64,000 nt of DNA. It comes from Bauldia sp. (GTDB lineage Bacteria; Pseudomonadota; Alphaproteobacteria; Rhizobiales; Kaistiaceae). The notes under the pieces are model-generated. The model worked only from the letters and a program-made list of their open reading frames with translations. It was not told the DNA's origin and did no database searches. The position numbers and the translations under genes are program-made. The stretch is taken from positions 124,001 through 188,000 of the forward strand of contig JANQRX010000003.1 in assembly GCA_028284325.1 (NCBI GenBank). Reading direction: 5' to 3'. Positions 1 through 9,286 of the stretch are shown here, one piece after another. The stretch's first letter is position 1. Every line of letters begins with the position of its first letter.

Positions 1-368
1 ATGACGGCGCGGCCTGTAGACGGTGAAGCACCGACCAGATCGCGCACATCGCTGGTGGTCAGGTCGTGATCCTTGAACAGGTCGTCCGAGAACACCTCGA
101 TCAGATCAGCGGCCACTTGGCCGTCATCGCCGGCCGCCAGTTCCTCAAGCCCGACGTCAAGGCTCTGCGACAGCTTGAACAGCAGCGGAACCGTGATGTT
201 GCGTTTGCCGCTTTCGATCAGGTTGAGATAGCTCGGCGAGATATCCAGTTGCTGCGCCAGCTTGGCTTGGCTGACGCCCTTGCGGCGTCTCAGCCGGCGC
301 ACGCTGCCACCGACGACGGACATCGCAACGCCCGATCGCGGCATTTCGTTGGAAGCTTCTCGTCCCAT
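1..368 (-). CDS. XRE-family regulator (RamB/short-chain fatty acid type), partial
   Basis: The reading frame is open to the window edge, so only the first 122 codons are present. Residues 20-75 form a helix-turn-helix of the Cro/C1 type, with [20 protein letters not shown] as the recognition helices. This N-terminus resembles the long XRE regulators (about 470 residues) with IrrE-like C-terminal regions that control glyoxylate or methylcitrate genes in alphaproteobacteria and actinobacteria (RamB, ScfR). It is divergent from isocitrate lyase with a 139-bp shared promoter region, which supports a role in acetate/glyoxylate control. The start ATG at 368 is the first in-frame ATG. The C-terminal domain lies outside the window, so the subfamily is inferred. 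Confidence 0.8.
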   Translation of the reverse strand, partial: MGREASNEMPRSGVAMSVVGGSVRRLRRRKGVSQAKLAQQLDISPSYLNLIESGKRNITVPLLFKLSQSLDVGLEELAAGDDGQVAADLIEVFSDDLFKDHDLTTSDVRDLVGASPSTGRAV

Positions 369-370
369 AA

Positions 371-482
371 TTTACAGTCTTTACAGATTTACATCAATCG
401 CGTGCAAAGGCGTTTACACGTTTTCTCATTGTAGATCAGTTAGATATTGCCGTCCATGGATTTTGTGTGACAAGCTTTACAC
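371..482. promoter_or_regulatory. divergent promoter region with repeated TTTACA motifs
   Basis: Between the XRE gene and isocitrate lyase the heptamer TTTACAG/C occurs at 371-377, 380-386, 413-419 and 476-482, and TTTACA at 388-393. The first three are spaced 8-9 bp apart. RamB-type regulators bind short AT-rich repeats near aceA promoters, so these are candidate operator half-sites. The repeats are seen directly; binding is inferred. Confidence 0.45.
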
Positions 483-507
483 AGGTCACAACACGTGGAG
501 CGAAGTC

Positions 508-1887
<1,380 letters not shown>

Positions 1888-1899
1888 TCGCTACTATTG

Positions 1900-1926
1900 C
1901 GGCCCGGCGGATTCACCGCCGGGCCG
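1900..1926 (+). terminator. GC-rich hairpin after aceA
   Basis: An 11-bp perfect stem (CGGCCCGGCGG / CCGCCGGGCCG) with a 5-nt ATTCA loop starts 13 bp after the isocitrate lyase stop. No T-run follows, so it may stop transcription weakly or protect the mRNA end. It also separates two convergent genes. Confidence 0.55.
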
Positions 1927-1959
1927 TCGACCGGAGCGAACATCGATCCGGCGCACGCT

Positions 1960-2286
1960 CTAGAAGCTCTCCAGCGGATAGACGTCGAGCGCCACTTCCT
2001 CGTAAGGATGCACCCGCTTGATCGCCTCGATCACCTGCGCCGCGCGGGCACGCTCGCACACGACCTCGATCCTCTCTTCTGCCACTTCTTCCGGTTTCCC
2101 GACCGCCCCGATCGCCGGCGTCGCCCCCGTCTCGGGGCGGAAGCGTCCGGTCCCCTTCACCGAGAAACTGCAGAAGCTGTAATTGCCGAGGCGCCCTGCC
2201 CCCGCCTCGCCCATGGCCTCGCGCACGGCATCGGCGTCCGCCTCGGGAACGTAGACGACGATCTTGACGTGAGGTTTGCGGGACAT
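1960..2286 (-). CDS. YqfO/CutA-like small protein (NIF3 C-terminal-type domain)
   Basis: This is a 108-residue protein beginning HVKIVVYVPEADADAVREAM and ending HPYEEVALDVYPLE. That arrangement, a ferredoxin-like fold with the closing HPYEE motif, is seen in the middle domain of NIF3/YqfO proteins and in stand-alone YqfO relatives distantly like CutA. The family is thought to bind metal or a small ligand, but its function is unsettled. The start at ATG 2286 has GGGA just upstream; an ATG three codons earlier is also possible. It converges on isocitrate lyase and is divergent from tryptophanase. Confidence 0.7.
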   Translation of the reverse strand: MSRKPHVKIVVYVPEADADAVREAMGEAGAGRLGNYSFCSFSVKGTGRFRPETGATPAIGAVGKPEEVAEERIEVVCERARAAQVIEAIKRVHPYEEVALDVYPLESF

Positions 2287-2515
2287 CGATCCCATCTTGC
2301 CAGCCCGGCCGCAACAAGCAATGGCACTGGCGCAAGAAGGCGTCCAAGCTCGCGAGTGCACCTTGCGCAAGCTGTCGCAACGCCTTGCAGCCGATCGAAC
2401 AACGCCCTCACCTTTGACAAGGAACATCGCGCTTGAATTCGTCGATGAGATGCTGGCACTCAGAACCACGCGTGTAGCCGGCGCGGCACGGCGCATCCCG
2501 CAGAAAGAGGTCGAC

Positions 2516-3880
2516 ATGAAGACGGTCATTGAGCCCTTCCGCATCAAATCGGTTGAGCCCATCCGCATGACCACGCAGGAGGAGCGGCGAGAGCTCATCC
2601 GCGCGGCGAAGTTCAACCTGTTCGGCCTGCATTCCGACGACGTGCTGATCGATCTTCTGACGGATTCGGGCACCGGCGCGATGAGCGTGGGGCAATGGGC
2701 GGCGATGATGCGCGGTGACGAAAGCTATGCCGGGTCACCGTCGTTCTACCGGTTTGAAGCGGCGGTGAAGAACCTGATGCCGTTCAGGCACGTCATCCCC
2801 ACCCACCAGGGCCGCGCCGCCGAGGCGATCCTCTTCTCGATCTTCGGGGGCGCGGGCCGCAACATCCCGTCGAACACGCATTTCGACACGACCCGCGGCA
2901 ACATTGAGGCCTCCGGCGCTGAGGCTTACGACCTGGTCATCGATGAGGGTCTCGATCCGCAGAGTCCCTACCCGTTCAAGGGCAACATGAACCTGGAGCG
3001 GCTCGAGGTCTTTCTCGTCGAACACGGCGACAGCGTGCCCTGCGTCATGCTGACGATCACCAACAACGCCGGCGGCGGCCAGCCGGTGAGCCTGGAAAAC
3101 ATTCGGGCCACGGCCGCACTGGCGCGTCGGCACGACAAGCCGTTCTTCATCGATGGCTGCCGCTTTGCCGAGAACGCATGGTTCATCAAGCAGAGAGAGC
3201 CGGATCAGGCCAACCGCTCGATCCCGGACATCGTTCGCGACTGCTTCGCCGAGGCGGACGGCATGACGATGAGCGCGAAGAAGGACGCCTTCGGCAACAT
3301 CGGCGGCTGGCTCGCGCTGAACGACGATGGCCTGGCGGAGCAGGCCCGCAGCCATCTTCTGCGCACCGAGGGCTTCCCCACCTATGGCGGCCTCGCCGGA
3401 CGCGACCTGGAGGCGCTGGCCCAGGGGCTGGCCGAGATCGTCGACGAGGACTACCTGCGTTATCGCATCCAGACGAACACCTACATCATCGACCGGCTGG
3501 ACGCGCTGGACGTGCCGGTGGTGAAGCCCGCCGGCGGCCATGCGGTCTTCATCGACGCGCGCAAATGGCTGGGGCACATCCCGCCGCTTGCATATCCGGG
3601 TCAGGCGCTGGCGGTCGCGCTGTACGAGCTGGGCGGCATCCGCGGCTGTGAGATCGGCACCGTGATGTTCGGCGCACACCCCGACGGGTCGGAATCACCG
3701 GCGGCGATGGACCTCGTACGTCTCGCCTTCCCGCGGCGCACCTACACCCAGAGTCACGCCGACTACCTGATCGAGGTCTTCGCCGAGTTGGCGAAGCGCA
3801 AGGACAGCCTCACGGGTTATCGGATCACCGAGCAGCCGCGGCTGCTGCGTCACTTCACATGCGCGTTCGAGCCGCTCTGA
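2516..3880 (+). CDS. tnaA: tryptophanase (PLP-dependent beta-eliminating lyase)
   Basis: At 454 residues this matches the length of tryptophanase and tyrosine phenol-lyase. The PLP lysine lies in MTMSAKKDAFGNIGG. Three positions that separate the two enzymes favour tryptophanase: FDTT has the Asp where tyrosine phenol-lyase has Thr, CEIGT has Ile where it has the phenol-binding Arg, and RHFT has the His where it has Phe. The expected reaction is L-tryptophan to indole, pyruvate and ammonia in the cytoplasm. The start at ATG 2516 follows AGAAAGAGG; the open frame runs back to 2276 but that part overlaps the divergent gene. No TnaC leader or TnaB permease is adjacent. Confidence 0.85.
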   Translation: MKTVIEPFRIKSVEPIRMTTQEERRELIRAAKFNLFGLHSDDVLIDLLTDSGTGAMSVGQWAAMMRGDESYAGSPSFYRFEAAVKNLMPFRHVIPTHQGRAAEAILFSIFGGAGRNIPSNTHFDTTRGNIEASGAEAYDLVIDEGLDPQSPYPFKGNMNLERLEVFLVEHGDSVPCVMLTITNNAGGGQPVSLENIRATAALARRHDKPFFIDGCRFAENAWFIKQREPDQANRSIPDIVRDCFAEADGMTMSAKKDAFGNIGGWLALNDDGLAEQARSHLLRTEGFPTYGGLAGRDLEALAQGLAEIVDEDYLRYRIQTNTYIIDRLDALDVPVVKPAGGHAVFIDARKWLGHIPPLAYPGQALAVALYELGGIRGCEIGTVMFGAHPDGSESPAAMDLVRLAFPRRTYTQSHADYLIEVFAELAKRKDSLTGYRITEQPRLLRHFTCAFEPL

Positions 3881-3945
3881 CGGTGCTGGACCCGCATGGA
3901 CCGCTCCCGCGATCCGCCCTCAGGATAGCCGGCTGACCGACAGGG

Positions 3946-4224
3946 TCACGTCTTCGGGTACTTGGCCGCGTAGGTCCAGATCGTGTTGGTCGAGGGCACG
4001 TAGTAGCCGCCACGATTTTTTCCGCGGTTGATGAAATAGGCATACAGCGTGACGTAGGAGCATCGCCATTCGTTGCCGTCGGCGGGCACAACACCGTGGA
4101 TCTTCGCGCTGCCTACATCCGGCACGACGCAGTGTGACTTGGCCGCAGCCGGGCCGACACCAAGCATCATCAGGGCGCCGGAGACCGACAGTCCGATGGC
4201 CACGAACCAGAAAAGCGCTTTCAT
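3946..4224 (-). CDS. small exported protein of unknown function
   Basis: This is a 92-residue protein with a clear signal peptide (MKALFWFVAIGLSVSGALMM, cut probably after PAAA). The mature part has two cysteines (SHCVVPDVG and EWRCSYV), which may form one disulfide, and many Tyr, Thr and Asn. The start at ATG 4224 is preceded by GGAGGGAG, better than the upstream in-frame ATG at 4254. No family was recognised. It stands alone between convergent tryptophanase and a divergent MerR regulator. Confidence 0.6.
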   Translation of the reverse strand: MKALFWFVAIGLSVSGALMMLGVGPAAAKSHCVVPDVGSAKIHGVVPADGNEWRCSYVTLYAYFINRGKNRGGYYVPSTNTIWTYAAKYPKT

Positions 4225-4412
4225 GTGACTTTCTCCCTCCGTTGCGCGGTTCACGCCGCCTCACCGGCAATCCCGCTGCCGGAACCTGAGATGAGTCGGC
4301 AACCACGAATTCGCCCTATGATTGTATCACAATGAGCGCGAAGCGCACCTACCAAGGGTGGTGCGCCCACCGGTCCGGTCCCCATCGCGCCAGAAACCCG
4401 CTGTTTGTCGCC

Positions 4413-4443
4413 TTGACCTTCCGGTAAGTGGAACCATTAGATA
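4413..4443 (+). promoter_or_regulatory. MerR-type promoter with 19-bp spacer and CueR-like operator
   Basis: TTGACC at 4413-4418 and TAGATA at 4438-4443 are separated by 19 bp, the stretched spacing typical of promoters controlled by MerR activators. Inside lies ACCTTCC-N7-GGAACCA, close to the CueR/HmrR operator ACCTTCC-N7-GGAAGGT. It precedes the MerR gene, so it predicts autoregulation by Cu(I). Confidence 0.6.
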
Positions 4444-4481
4444 CAGCTTCGTCAGCGTGTCCTGATACGAGGTGAGGCGTC

Positions 4482-4883
4482 GTGAATATCGGCCAGGTCG
4501 CCGAAGCCAGTGGGCTTCCGGCAAAGACAATTCGATACTACGAGGACATCGGGCTTTTGAATCCGGCCCGCCGTGCCAACGGCTACCGTGATTTCGGTGG
4601 CGACGACCTGCACAAACTGACGTTTCTGGCACGCGCCCGTTCGCTGGGTTTCAGTATCGACGAATGTCGCACCTTGCTGTCTCTCTACGAAAACCGAGCG
4701 CGATCAAGCGCCGACGTGAAGGCTATCGCCGAGGCTCATCTATCGCGCGTGGAGCACAAGATATCGGAGCTCAACTCGCTCAAACGGACATTGCGAGACC
4801 TGGTCGACCATTGCCGCGGCGACGAGCGACCTGAGTGCCCGATCTTGGATGATCTTGGTCGGGGCAGTGACCGTGCCAACTAA
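4482..4883 (+). CDS. Cu(I)-responsive MerR-family regulator (CueR/HmrR type)
   Basis: This is a 133-residue regulator that starts at GTG 4482 after GAGGTGAGG. The N-terminus has the MerR winged helix (MNIGQVAEASGLPAKTIRYY) and a long dimerisation helix follows. The metal loop near the C-terminus has HCRGDERPEC, two cysteines separated by seven residues, as in CueR and HmrR where they bind Cu(I). Family knowledge says such proteins induce copper exporters or oxidases; here the next gene is a cytochrome c. No P-type ATPase or copper chaperone is in the window. Confidence 0.85.
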   Translation: MNIGQVAEASGLPAKTIRYYEDIGLLNPARRANGYRDFGGDDLHKLTFLARARSLGFSIDECRTLLSLYENRARSSADVKAIAEAHLSRVEHKISELNSLKRTLRDLVDHCRGDERPECPILDDLGRGSDRAN

Positions 4884-4941
4884 CGCGGATTGCGGTCGGT
4901 GCGCCGCTGGCGGCTGAGACGACAACGAACGGCAGATTCCC

Positions 4942-5406
4942 GTGAAAAGTGTCGCGATACCCGTTTTGCTTGTCCTGGCCGTCGGCGCCGTCGTTGCGGT
5001 TTACGCGATCGTTGCGCCAACGAGCGATCGCGACGCCCAGCTGGATACCGTCGCGGTTTCGGTTCCGCGCGGCGCAGAGATCTATGCCGAGGCATGCGCT
5101 GCTTGCCACGGCAAAGACCTCGAAGGCCAGCCAAACTGGCGTAGCCGCAACGAGGATGGTCGCCTGCCGGCCCCGCCGCACGACGAAACCGGTCACACAT
5201 GGCATCACGCTGACGGCGTTCTGTTTGATATCACCAAGTATGGCACAGCAGCGGTGGTCGGCGGCGGCTACGAAAGCGACATGCCCGGATTCGGCGATCG
5301 GTATTCCGATGCCGAGCTCCGAGGTGTTCTGGCGTGGATCAAGTCACGGTGGCCCGAACAGGTCCGTCAAATCCAGTCGGAAATAACAGCCGGCAACGGC
5401 AGTTGA
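4942..5406 (+). CDS. membrane-anchored mono-haem c-type cytochrome
   Basis: This is a 154-residue protein starting at GTG 4942. A single N-terminal hydrophobic segment (residues 4-24, VAIPVLLVLAVGAVVAVYAI) would anchor or export it. The haem motif is CAACH near residue 52 and the distal ligand is probably the Met of SDMPGFG. It lies 58 bp after the copper-responsive regulator on the same strand, an arrangement often seen in copper-resistance loci where the cytochrome accepts electrons from a copper oxidase. The regulatory link is an inference from position. Confidence 0.85.
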   Translation: MKSVAIPVLLVLAVGAVVAVYAIVAPTSDRDAQLDTVAVSVPRGAEIYAEACAACHGKDLEGQPNWRSRNEDGRLPAPPHDETGHTWHHADGVLFDITKYGTAAVVGGGYESDMPGFGDRYSDAELRGVLAWIKSRWPEQVRQIQSEITAGNGS

Positions 5407-5523
5407 TACCAACGTACAGTTCTGGTGACCGGGCGTGAGCCGCAAGCTGGACCGTTCGATCTTCAATCGGCAATCCGTGAATTGGCAATCGGTGTGGATC
5501 AACCGCGACCCAACTGACCTTCC

Positions 5524-6795
5524 CTACGCCGGCGGCGGTTGCCGCCCGCCCCTGTTGACGAACCACGTTTCCGTCTGGCCCAGCCCTTTGACGTCGACCG
5601 TGCCACGTGGCTCGCAGGCGAAGTCGTCGTGGATGATCTCATACGTGGCGCGGTCCACCTGGATGCGGCCGCCCTGCCCGTGTGACTCCATCCGGCTGGC
5701 CGTGTTCACGACGTCACCCCACAAGTCATAGCTGAACTTCCTTCGGCCGATCACCCCGGCGACCACCGGCCCCGAACCGATGCCGATGCGACATGACAGC
5801 TTGCGCCCCCGGAACGTGCGCTGCTCCAGGCAGTCCGACATCTCCAGCGCCATGCGGGTGAGCGCCTGTGCATGATCGGCCCGTGGCCGGGGAACACCGG
5901 CGGCCACCATGTAACTGTCGCCGATCGTCTTGATCTTCTCCAGGTCGTGTTTCTCCGACAGATCGTCGAAACATGAGAACACATCGTCGAGCAGGCCGAC
6001 CAGTTCCGCGGGCGTCATGGTCGCGGACATGGGCGTGAAGTCAACCAGATCCGCAAACAGCACACTCGCACTGTCGAACTGATCCGCGATCGTTCGCGGT
6101 TCTCCGCGCAGGATCACGGCGATCTCCTTGGGCAGAATGTTCAGGAGCAGCGCCTCGGACCGCTCCTGAAACGCGTTCTTCTGGCGGACAAAGTACAGAA
6201 CCAGCAAGAAGATGATCGTGCCCACCCCGATCAGGTTGACGACGAAGAAGAACGTCGCTGCCTCGGCTGACAGAGGTGGTGCGAAACCCAGTCGCGGTTG
6301 AAGCACGCCCGCAACCAGCACCAGCCCGACAAACCCGGCGAACCACCGCGGCGCATTGCGCGGTTCGTCGAACAACATGGCCCCGATCGGACCGATCAGG
6401 GCCCACAGGATGACCGCACTGCCGTGGAAGAACCCGCCGAGAGCCAGCATCAGCAGGAAGGGCAGCAACAGGATCAGGACCAGCTGGCTGAAGCGGAAGA
6501 AGCGGAAGCGGCGCGTCACGCCGAACAGGGCGACGCTGAGCAGCGAGATGACGCCGTAGGAGAATGGGATGACTGCAGCCAGCGTCGCGCCAAGAGCGAA
6601 GTACATCACGCCCCAGACGATCCCGGCGATCAGAAACAGGACACTGCCCAGAACCAGCAGCGCCTTCTTGAGGCGCAGATCGTCGTCGTCGCTCGGATCT
6701 GCGCCGATCTGGCCGATCCAGGACGCAACGCGCCGCACCGGTCCGGCACTCATGGTCGGCCTGGCGAGATGCTGTGGCGCTTGCTTTTCCGACAT
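5524..6795 (-). CDS. membrane class III adenylate/guanylate cyclase
   Basis: This is a 423-residue protein with about six hydrophobic segments between residues 45 and 205, then a class III nucleotidyl cyclase domain (about 235-415). Visible motifs are FADLVDFT (first metal Asp), KTIGDSYM (second metal Asp and substrate Lys), and YDLWGDVVNTASRME (transition-state Asn/Arg). The hydrophobic half is a six-helix membrane module rather than a recognised sensor domain. It should make cAMP or cGMP at the inner membrane. It sits alone between convergent cytochrome c and another minus-strand gene. Confidence 0.88.
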   Translation of the reverse strand: MSEKQAPQHLARPTMSAGPVRRVASWIGQIGADPSDDDDLRLKKALLVLGSVLFLIAGIVWGVMYFALGATLAAVIPFSYGVISLLSVALFGVTRRFRFFRFSQLVLILLLPFLLMLALGGFFHGSAVILWALIGPIGAMLFDEPRNAPRWFAGFVGLVLVAGVLQPRLGFAPPLSAEAATFFFVVNLIGVGTIIFLLVLYFVRQKNAFQERSEALLLNILPKEIAVILRGEPRTIADQFDSASVLFADLVDFTPMSATMTPAELVGLLDDVFSCFDDLSEKHDLEKIKTIGDSYMVAAGVPRPRADHAQALTRMALEMSDCLEQRTFRGRKLSCRIGIGSGPVVAGVIGRRKFSYDLWGDVVNTASRMESHGQGGRIQVDRATYEIIHDDFACEPRGTVDVKGLGQTETWFVNRGGRQPPPA

Positions 6796-6927
6796 GACGT
6801 TCTTCCGGACCGCGAAGGACCGACGACCCGCTAGCCCTTCCCTTGCCCGGGAGCATAACCGACGCCGGCTGCGTCAGCGATGTTCGACAGCGCTCTACCG
6901 ATCGTCACCAGGTTGTCGGCATAGCTC

Positions 6928-7290
6928 CTAAGGGGTGCCCGGATAGTAGTAGTCGTTGAGCACGAAGCGGGTGCCGCTTGCCGAGCGGCCAGCCACCGTC
7001 CGCAAGCCGGCCCGCCCGGTCAACGCTCTGATCCCGGCCATCGCCGCCTCAACCAACTGTGACAGCTCGGCCTCTGAAACCCGCCGACCGTCTATGGCGA
7101 TCTGCTTCGCGAACGCATCACGTATCACTGGCACTGCCTGATCGAAGGTCAGGTCCTGGCCCCCCATCGACACACGCACCGTGTACGTGTCGCCGTTATC
7201 ACCTTGCCCTGAAGCGGGAACCGCGCCGGCGGTAATCAGGAACATAAGAGCGGCACAGGCGCGAAGAACATAAGCCACGGCTTGTTTCAC
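6928..7290 (-). CDS. small exported protein of unknown function
   Basis: This is a 120-residue protein with an N-terminal signal peptide (hydrophobic stretch ACAALMFLITAGAVPASG, probable cut near residue 29). The mature part is hydrophilic with no cysteine and ends in a Tyr-rich tail (NDYYYPGTP). The start ATG 7290 has AGGAGGAAC upstream. No known domain was recognised. Confidence 0.55.
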   Translation of the reverse strand: MKQAVAYVLRACAALMFLITAGAVPASGQGDNGDTYTVRVSMGGQDLTFDQAVPVIRDAFAKQIAIDGRRVSEAELSQLVEAAMAGIRALTGRAGLRTVAGRSASGTRFVLNDYYYPGTP

Positions 7291-7449
7291 AGTTCCTCCT
7301 CCCGAGATGCCGATCAGCGCCTCACATCGTAGACGACCGTCGAACTACCGGAAACGGGTGCGCGCTTCTTCCACCGTCGCGTGACCTGCCAAGGCGGAAC
7401 GCCTGGGAGCGGACCAGCTTCCGCGGATTCCAAGGTGCTTATCTCCAAT

Positions 7450-7579
7450 TGTTATGTTAGTATCACATGACTTCCGGCGAACTGATCGAACGATATCTGC
7501 CGGAATTGGGGGGAATTTTTACACCATAGACGATAGCGCGGTTCGGAAGACCCGGATCCGCCTGTACTGTTATGTCAGT
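7450..7579. promoter_or_regulatory. paired 12-bp repeats upstream of a GntR gene
   Basis: TGTTATGTTAGT at 7450-7461 and TGTTATGTCAGT at 7568-7579 are identical except for one T/C change. The second ends 11 bp before the GntR start codon. They are candidate binding sites for that regulator. The rest of the 300-bp gap 7291-7590 holds no gene that I can support. Confidence 0.4.
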
Positions 7580-7590
7580 GAGGCTCAGTG

Positions 7591-8316
7591 ATGCAAACGA
7601 CCAGCCTGGACACCATGACCGCGGCCAGCACCTCGATATCGGCGTTGTCGGCGATCCAGATGGACCGCAGTCGCCCCCTGCGGGAGCAAGTCTACGGGCT
7701 GGTTCGACAATTGGTTCTGAGTGGCAAACTCCCGGCCGGGTCCACCGTCGACGAGAAGAAGATTGCCGCGCGCCTCGGCATTTCACGGACGCCCGTTCGT
7801 GAGGCTGTCAAGCGCCTCAGCGACCAGAGCCTGGTCGTCGTCAAGCCGCAGTCGGGGACCACGGTCTCTCCGATCAGGCGACGCGACGTGGAAGAGGCGA
7901 TCGTGGTCCGTCGGGCACTCGAGATGGAGAGTGTCGCGGCAGCCGCCAAGGTCTTCACGCCGCGGAACCGGGACCAGCTTAACGAGATCATACTCAGGCA
8001 CAGACACGCACTGGAGACCAGGCAATACGCGGATGCCATCGGTCTCGACGACGATTTTCATTGCGCCATCGCCGAGATCGCGGACCTGCCCAAGCTCTGG
8101 CAGGCGGTTCACGAATACAAGGCGCCGCTTGACCGCTGTCGCCATCTTACATTGCCGAAATGGGGGTCAGGCGAGACAACGCTCGATCAGCACACAGCCA
8201 TTGCCGACGCCCTTTCGGCGCGCGATTCCGATCTTGCCGTCAGCAGGATGCATGAGCACCTGAAATCGACCGCGGGCTGGCTGCGGCGCTATCTCGACGA
8301 AGTGGGTGCCACGTAA
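7591..8316 (+). CDS. GntR-family regulator (FCD subfamily)
   Basis: This is a 241-residue regulator. The winged helix (about residues 35-95) includes KIAARLGISRTPVREAVKRL, the GntR recognition region. An FCD effector domain follows, with the metal-binding pattern D..FH (LDDDFHCAIAEIAD) and a late histidine in EHLKS. FCD regulators usually respond to sugar acids or other carboxylates. It is convergent with the lactonase gene and close to the rhamnose genes, so a product of that pathway is a plausible effector. The GTG one codon upstream is an alternative start. Confidence 0.85.
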   Translation: MQTTSLDTMTAASTSISALSAIQMDRSRPLREQVYGLVRQLVLSGKLPAGSTVDEKKIAARLGISRTPVREAVKRLSDQSLVVVKPQSGTTVSPIRRRDVEEAIVVRRALEMESVAAAAKVFTPRNRDQLNEIILRHRHALETRQYADAIGLDDDFHCAIAEIADLPKLWQAVHEYKAPLDRCRHLTLPKWGSGETTLDQHTAIADALSARDSDLAVSRMHEHLKSTAGWLRRYLDEVGAT

Positions 8317-8384
8317 CAGTCGCGCGACCGGCGAGACCGGCCTGAAGGTCAGCCCCGTCGCCGGCTTGCTGCACGGGAGTGCGA

Positions 8385-9278
8385 TTAGCGTGGTTCACTC
8401 AACCTGTAAGCTCTTAGGGCAACGTCGCTGAAGAGACCGGTCCGCTCGGACTCATTGAGATCGCTGACGATGCTCGCATACCCCCGCCACAGCGCCACAT
8501 AGCTGCCAAACAGTTTGTCGACGGGAAAGTTTGAGGCGAACATCGTACGTCCCGGGCCAAAGGCTTCGAGCGTCTCATAGACAAGCGGCCGGAAACTCTC
8601 CACGGTCCAGTCATGATCAAACATCCCGAGACCGCTGATCTTGATGAGGACATTCGGCGGTTCGGCGAGTTCTCGCAGCGCGACCTTCCAGCGCCGCCAG
8701 CCGTCCGAGTTGCGATCGGCCCACATCGCTGCATGGTTCACAATGAACGTCGTGTCAGGATTCGCGGCGATCATCCCGGCAGCGGCTTTGGCCTGGTGAG
8801 GGTAGAGCTGGAGGTCGAAGCTGAGGTCCCGCCGCCCGAGTTCAGCGACGCCGTTTCCGAACGCGGGCTGGGCGAGGTAGTCGACCTCGGTGTAGCTCAG
8901 GTCCGTGTTCGGATGGAGATTGACGACCTGTCGGATACCCCGAAACATCGGATACTCGCCCATGCGATCGAGTAGGTCCGCCAGATCCTCGCGCGTCAGA
9001 TCGGCGTTGCCGACGATGCCGATCGGGACCGGAGCGCGTCGCGTCGCATTGGATACAGCCTCCACTTCTGCAGGCGGGTAAGTCGGAAACGCCTCGACAT
9101 GTATGGCGCCAACCAGTTCGATGTCCTCGCCCGCCTCGTTGAGGAACTCGGGAAGCAGGTAATCCCGCGCGATCGCGGTGTTGTCACCGATGAAACTGGT
9201 CGAGGGCTTTTCGAGGCCGGGATACAGTCCGGTCGACAGATCCCACAGATGAATGTGCGGATCGCAAATTCGCAGCAT
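8385..9278 (-). CDS. COG3618 amidohydrolase, probable L-rhamnono-1,4-lactonase
   Basis: This 297-residue protein begins with the metal-binding DPHIHLWDL and carries IVNHAAMW and the family signature FASNFPVDKLFGSY near the end. This amidohydrolase family includes the LRA2-type rhamnonolactonase and fuconolactonase. It lies 8 bp after the L-rhamnose dehydrogenase gene, and L-rhamnonate dehydratase is in the same locus, so hydrolysis of the rhamnonolactone to L-rhamnonate is the likely step. The start is ATG 9278; the frame stays open to 9509 but overlaps the dehydrogenase, so that extension was not used. Confidence 0.8.
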   Translation of the reverse strand: MLRICDPHIHLWDLSTGLYPGLEKPSTSFIGDNTAIARDYLLPEFLNEAGEDIELVGAIHVEAFPTYPPAEVEAVSNATRRAPVPIGIVGNADLTREDLADLLDRMGEYPMFRGIRQVVNLHPNTDLSYTEVDYLAQPAFGNGVAELGRRDLSFDLQLYPHQAKAAAGMIAANPDTTFIVNHAAMWADRNSDGWRRWKVALRELAEPPNVLIKISGLGMFDHDWTVESFRPLVYETLEAFGPGRTMFASNFPVDKLFGSYVALWRGYASIVSDLNESERTGLFSDVALRAYRLSEPR

Positions 9279-9286
9279 TGCCGGGC

